DNA of 64,000 nt from Paracoccus methylarcula (GTDB lineage: Bacteria > Pseudomonadota > Alphaproteobacteria > Rhodobacterales > Rhodobacteraceae), in assembly GCF_003007735.2 (NCBI RefSeq), contig NZ_PXNQ02000008.1:124001-188000 (forward strand), written 5' to 3'. Both the position numbers and the translations under genes were made by a program. Shown piece by piece: positions 63,420 to 64,000 of the stretch. Every line of letters starts with the position of its first letter. The stretch's first letter is position 1. The notes under the pieces were generated by a model. The model saw only the letters and a list, made by a program, of their open reading frames with translations. It did no database searches and was not told the origin of the DNA.

Positions 63420-64000
63420 GGCAAAATCCTGCATCAGTTTCAGCATCAATATGTGCCGTCTGAAGCATCAATTCAAGTGAGCGCATTTGCTGTCATGGAG
63501 CACGAAAGCCATGTGCTGACCGCCAGCGAGTTGGCTTCACCGACATTTCTGGCGCGCTTCCTGATTCTCCGCTAAGCACGGCCCAGATGATCGAGCGGAG
63601 GAATCGTAGCCCATGAAAGCCAGCCATGATCTTGATCCGCTGATCCGCTTCGTGACGCAGGACGAGGTCTGGCACGGACGCTTGGCTCAAGCAACTGGAA
63701 AACGGCAGTGTCCGCTAGGCTGGAACGCCGATGGCGGAATACGATTTCAGCTGGATGTGGGAGGAACTGGGTCTTGCCGGGGAACGGCGGTAGGTCGGGC
63801 GTCGCCCAGGCTCGCGATCGACTCTGAATGCCGGCAATAAGCTCAGTAGACAGGCGGTAACAGTTGCTCGGTGGCCTTTCTCCTGGAAACCCGAACCTGC
63901 CGCCCACGAGCCTTGTTGCCGCCCTGGTGAATCGCGGCGCGCTGCCCCTCGGCGATGAGTTGCGCGTCTGACTATAGCACATCATCGATCAGGGATCACG
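63420..64000. other. Right end: gap with gene remnants
   Basis: About 580 bp without an intact gene. It includes copies of repeat blocks A and B, short coding-like fragments (MAEYDFSWMWEELGLAGERR, plus strand near 63731) and a frame ending GDELRV just before 63973. These look like fragments of one or more decayed genes. Confidence 0.35.

Larger units (their letters stand above)
62755..63706 (+). repeat. Two pairs of short direct repeats flanking the toxin-antitoxin genes
   Basis: Block A, AGCAACTGGAAAACGGCAG, occurs at 62758-62776 and 63688-63706. Block B, a ~29-base stretch beginning CCCATGAAAGCCAG, occurs at ~62798-62826 and ~63610-63638 with two mismatches. The order is A-B, toxin-antitoxin, B-A, all on the plus strand. 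They look like remnants of a duplicated gene or element. Confidence 0.55.
17290..64000. mobile_element. Putative genomic island integrated at tRNA-Ser, right end not in the window
   Basis: A tyrosine integrase lies immediately beside the tRNA-Ser and faces away from it. Rightwards come restriction, defence-like, mutagenesis, toxin-antitoxin and orphan genes with uneven base composition (many stretches clearly lower in GC by eye) and IS remnants. No second copy of the tRNA 3' end was found by eye, so the limits are unknown and some genes, such as the SRAP-imuAB-dnaE2 operon, could be ordinary chromosome. Confidence 0.5.

Overview
The window looks like the chromosome of a PHB-accumulating alphaproteobacterium of the Rhodobacterales, most likely Paracoccus or a close relative. 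The evidence is high GC, the phaZ / phaC-phaP-phaR arrangement, an alphaproteobacterial LexA box (GTTC-N7-GTTC) and the imuA-imuB-dnaE2 mutagenesis cassette. Species assignment is an inference; no rRNA or marker set is present.

Left part (1-17.3 kb), ordinary core genome: the end of a TRAP transporter permease, an IclR regulator with a PaaI-type thioesterase, a TetR regulator, a dimethylglycine-dehydrogenase-like FAD/folate enzyme, a UPF0314 membrane protein, a DsbA-family protein overlapping an acyl-CoA ligase, a cold-shock protein, threonyl-tRNA synthetase, an alpha/beta hydrolase, and the PHB cluster (depolymerase divergent from synthase-phasin-repressor). It ends at a tRNA-Ser(GGA).

Right part (17.3-64 kb), accessory: a tyrosine integrase starts beside the tRNA-Ser, and almost everything to its right looks like a genomic island. 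In order it holds a type I restriction-modification locus with two inserted genes (hsdM-hsdS-Mrr-like nuclease-HEPN-hsdR); a GmrSD-like DUF262/HNH protein coupled to a membrane protein beside an XRE regulator; an unknown two-gene module; a LexA-controlled SRAP-imuA-imuB-dnaE2 mutagenesis operon; a four-gene operon of unknown small proteins; a patchy lower-GC stretch (about 40-51 kb) of orphan, exported, stress and regulatory genes; a small TetR-controlled cluster; a four-gene membrane operon (55.2-60.3 kb) combining a MotA/ZorA-like channel, a MotB/OmpA-like protein fused to a staphylococcal-nuclease domain, a vWA-like protein and a multi-pass protein; structured non-coding DNA with large inverted repeats; and a VapBC-type toxin-antitoxin pair between repeat blocks. 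The other island end was not found, so the element probably continues past the window.

The four-gene motor-plus-nuclease operon is the best candidate for an undescribed system: its architecture recalls Zorya defence, but with a nuclease placed on the periplasmic side of the stator. Separately, five genes (IclR, acyl-CoA ligase, thrS, the HEPN gene, dnaE2) each lack exactly one base, and one (AraC) has one extra in a C run. Because thrS is essential, most of these are probably residual sequencing indels, and the proteins are described as if repaired.
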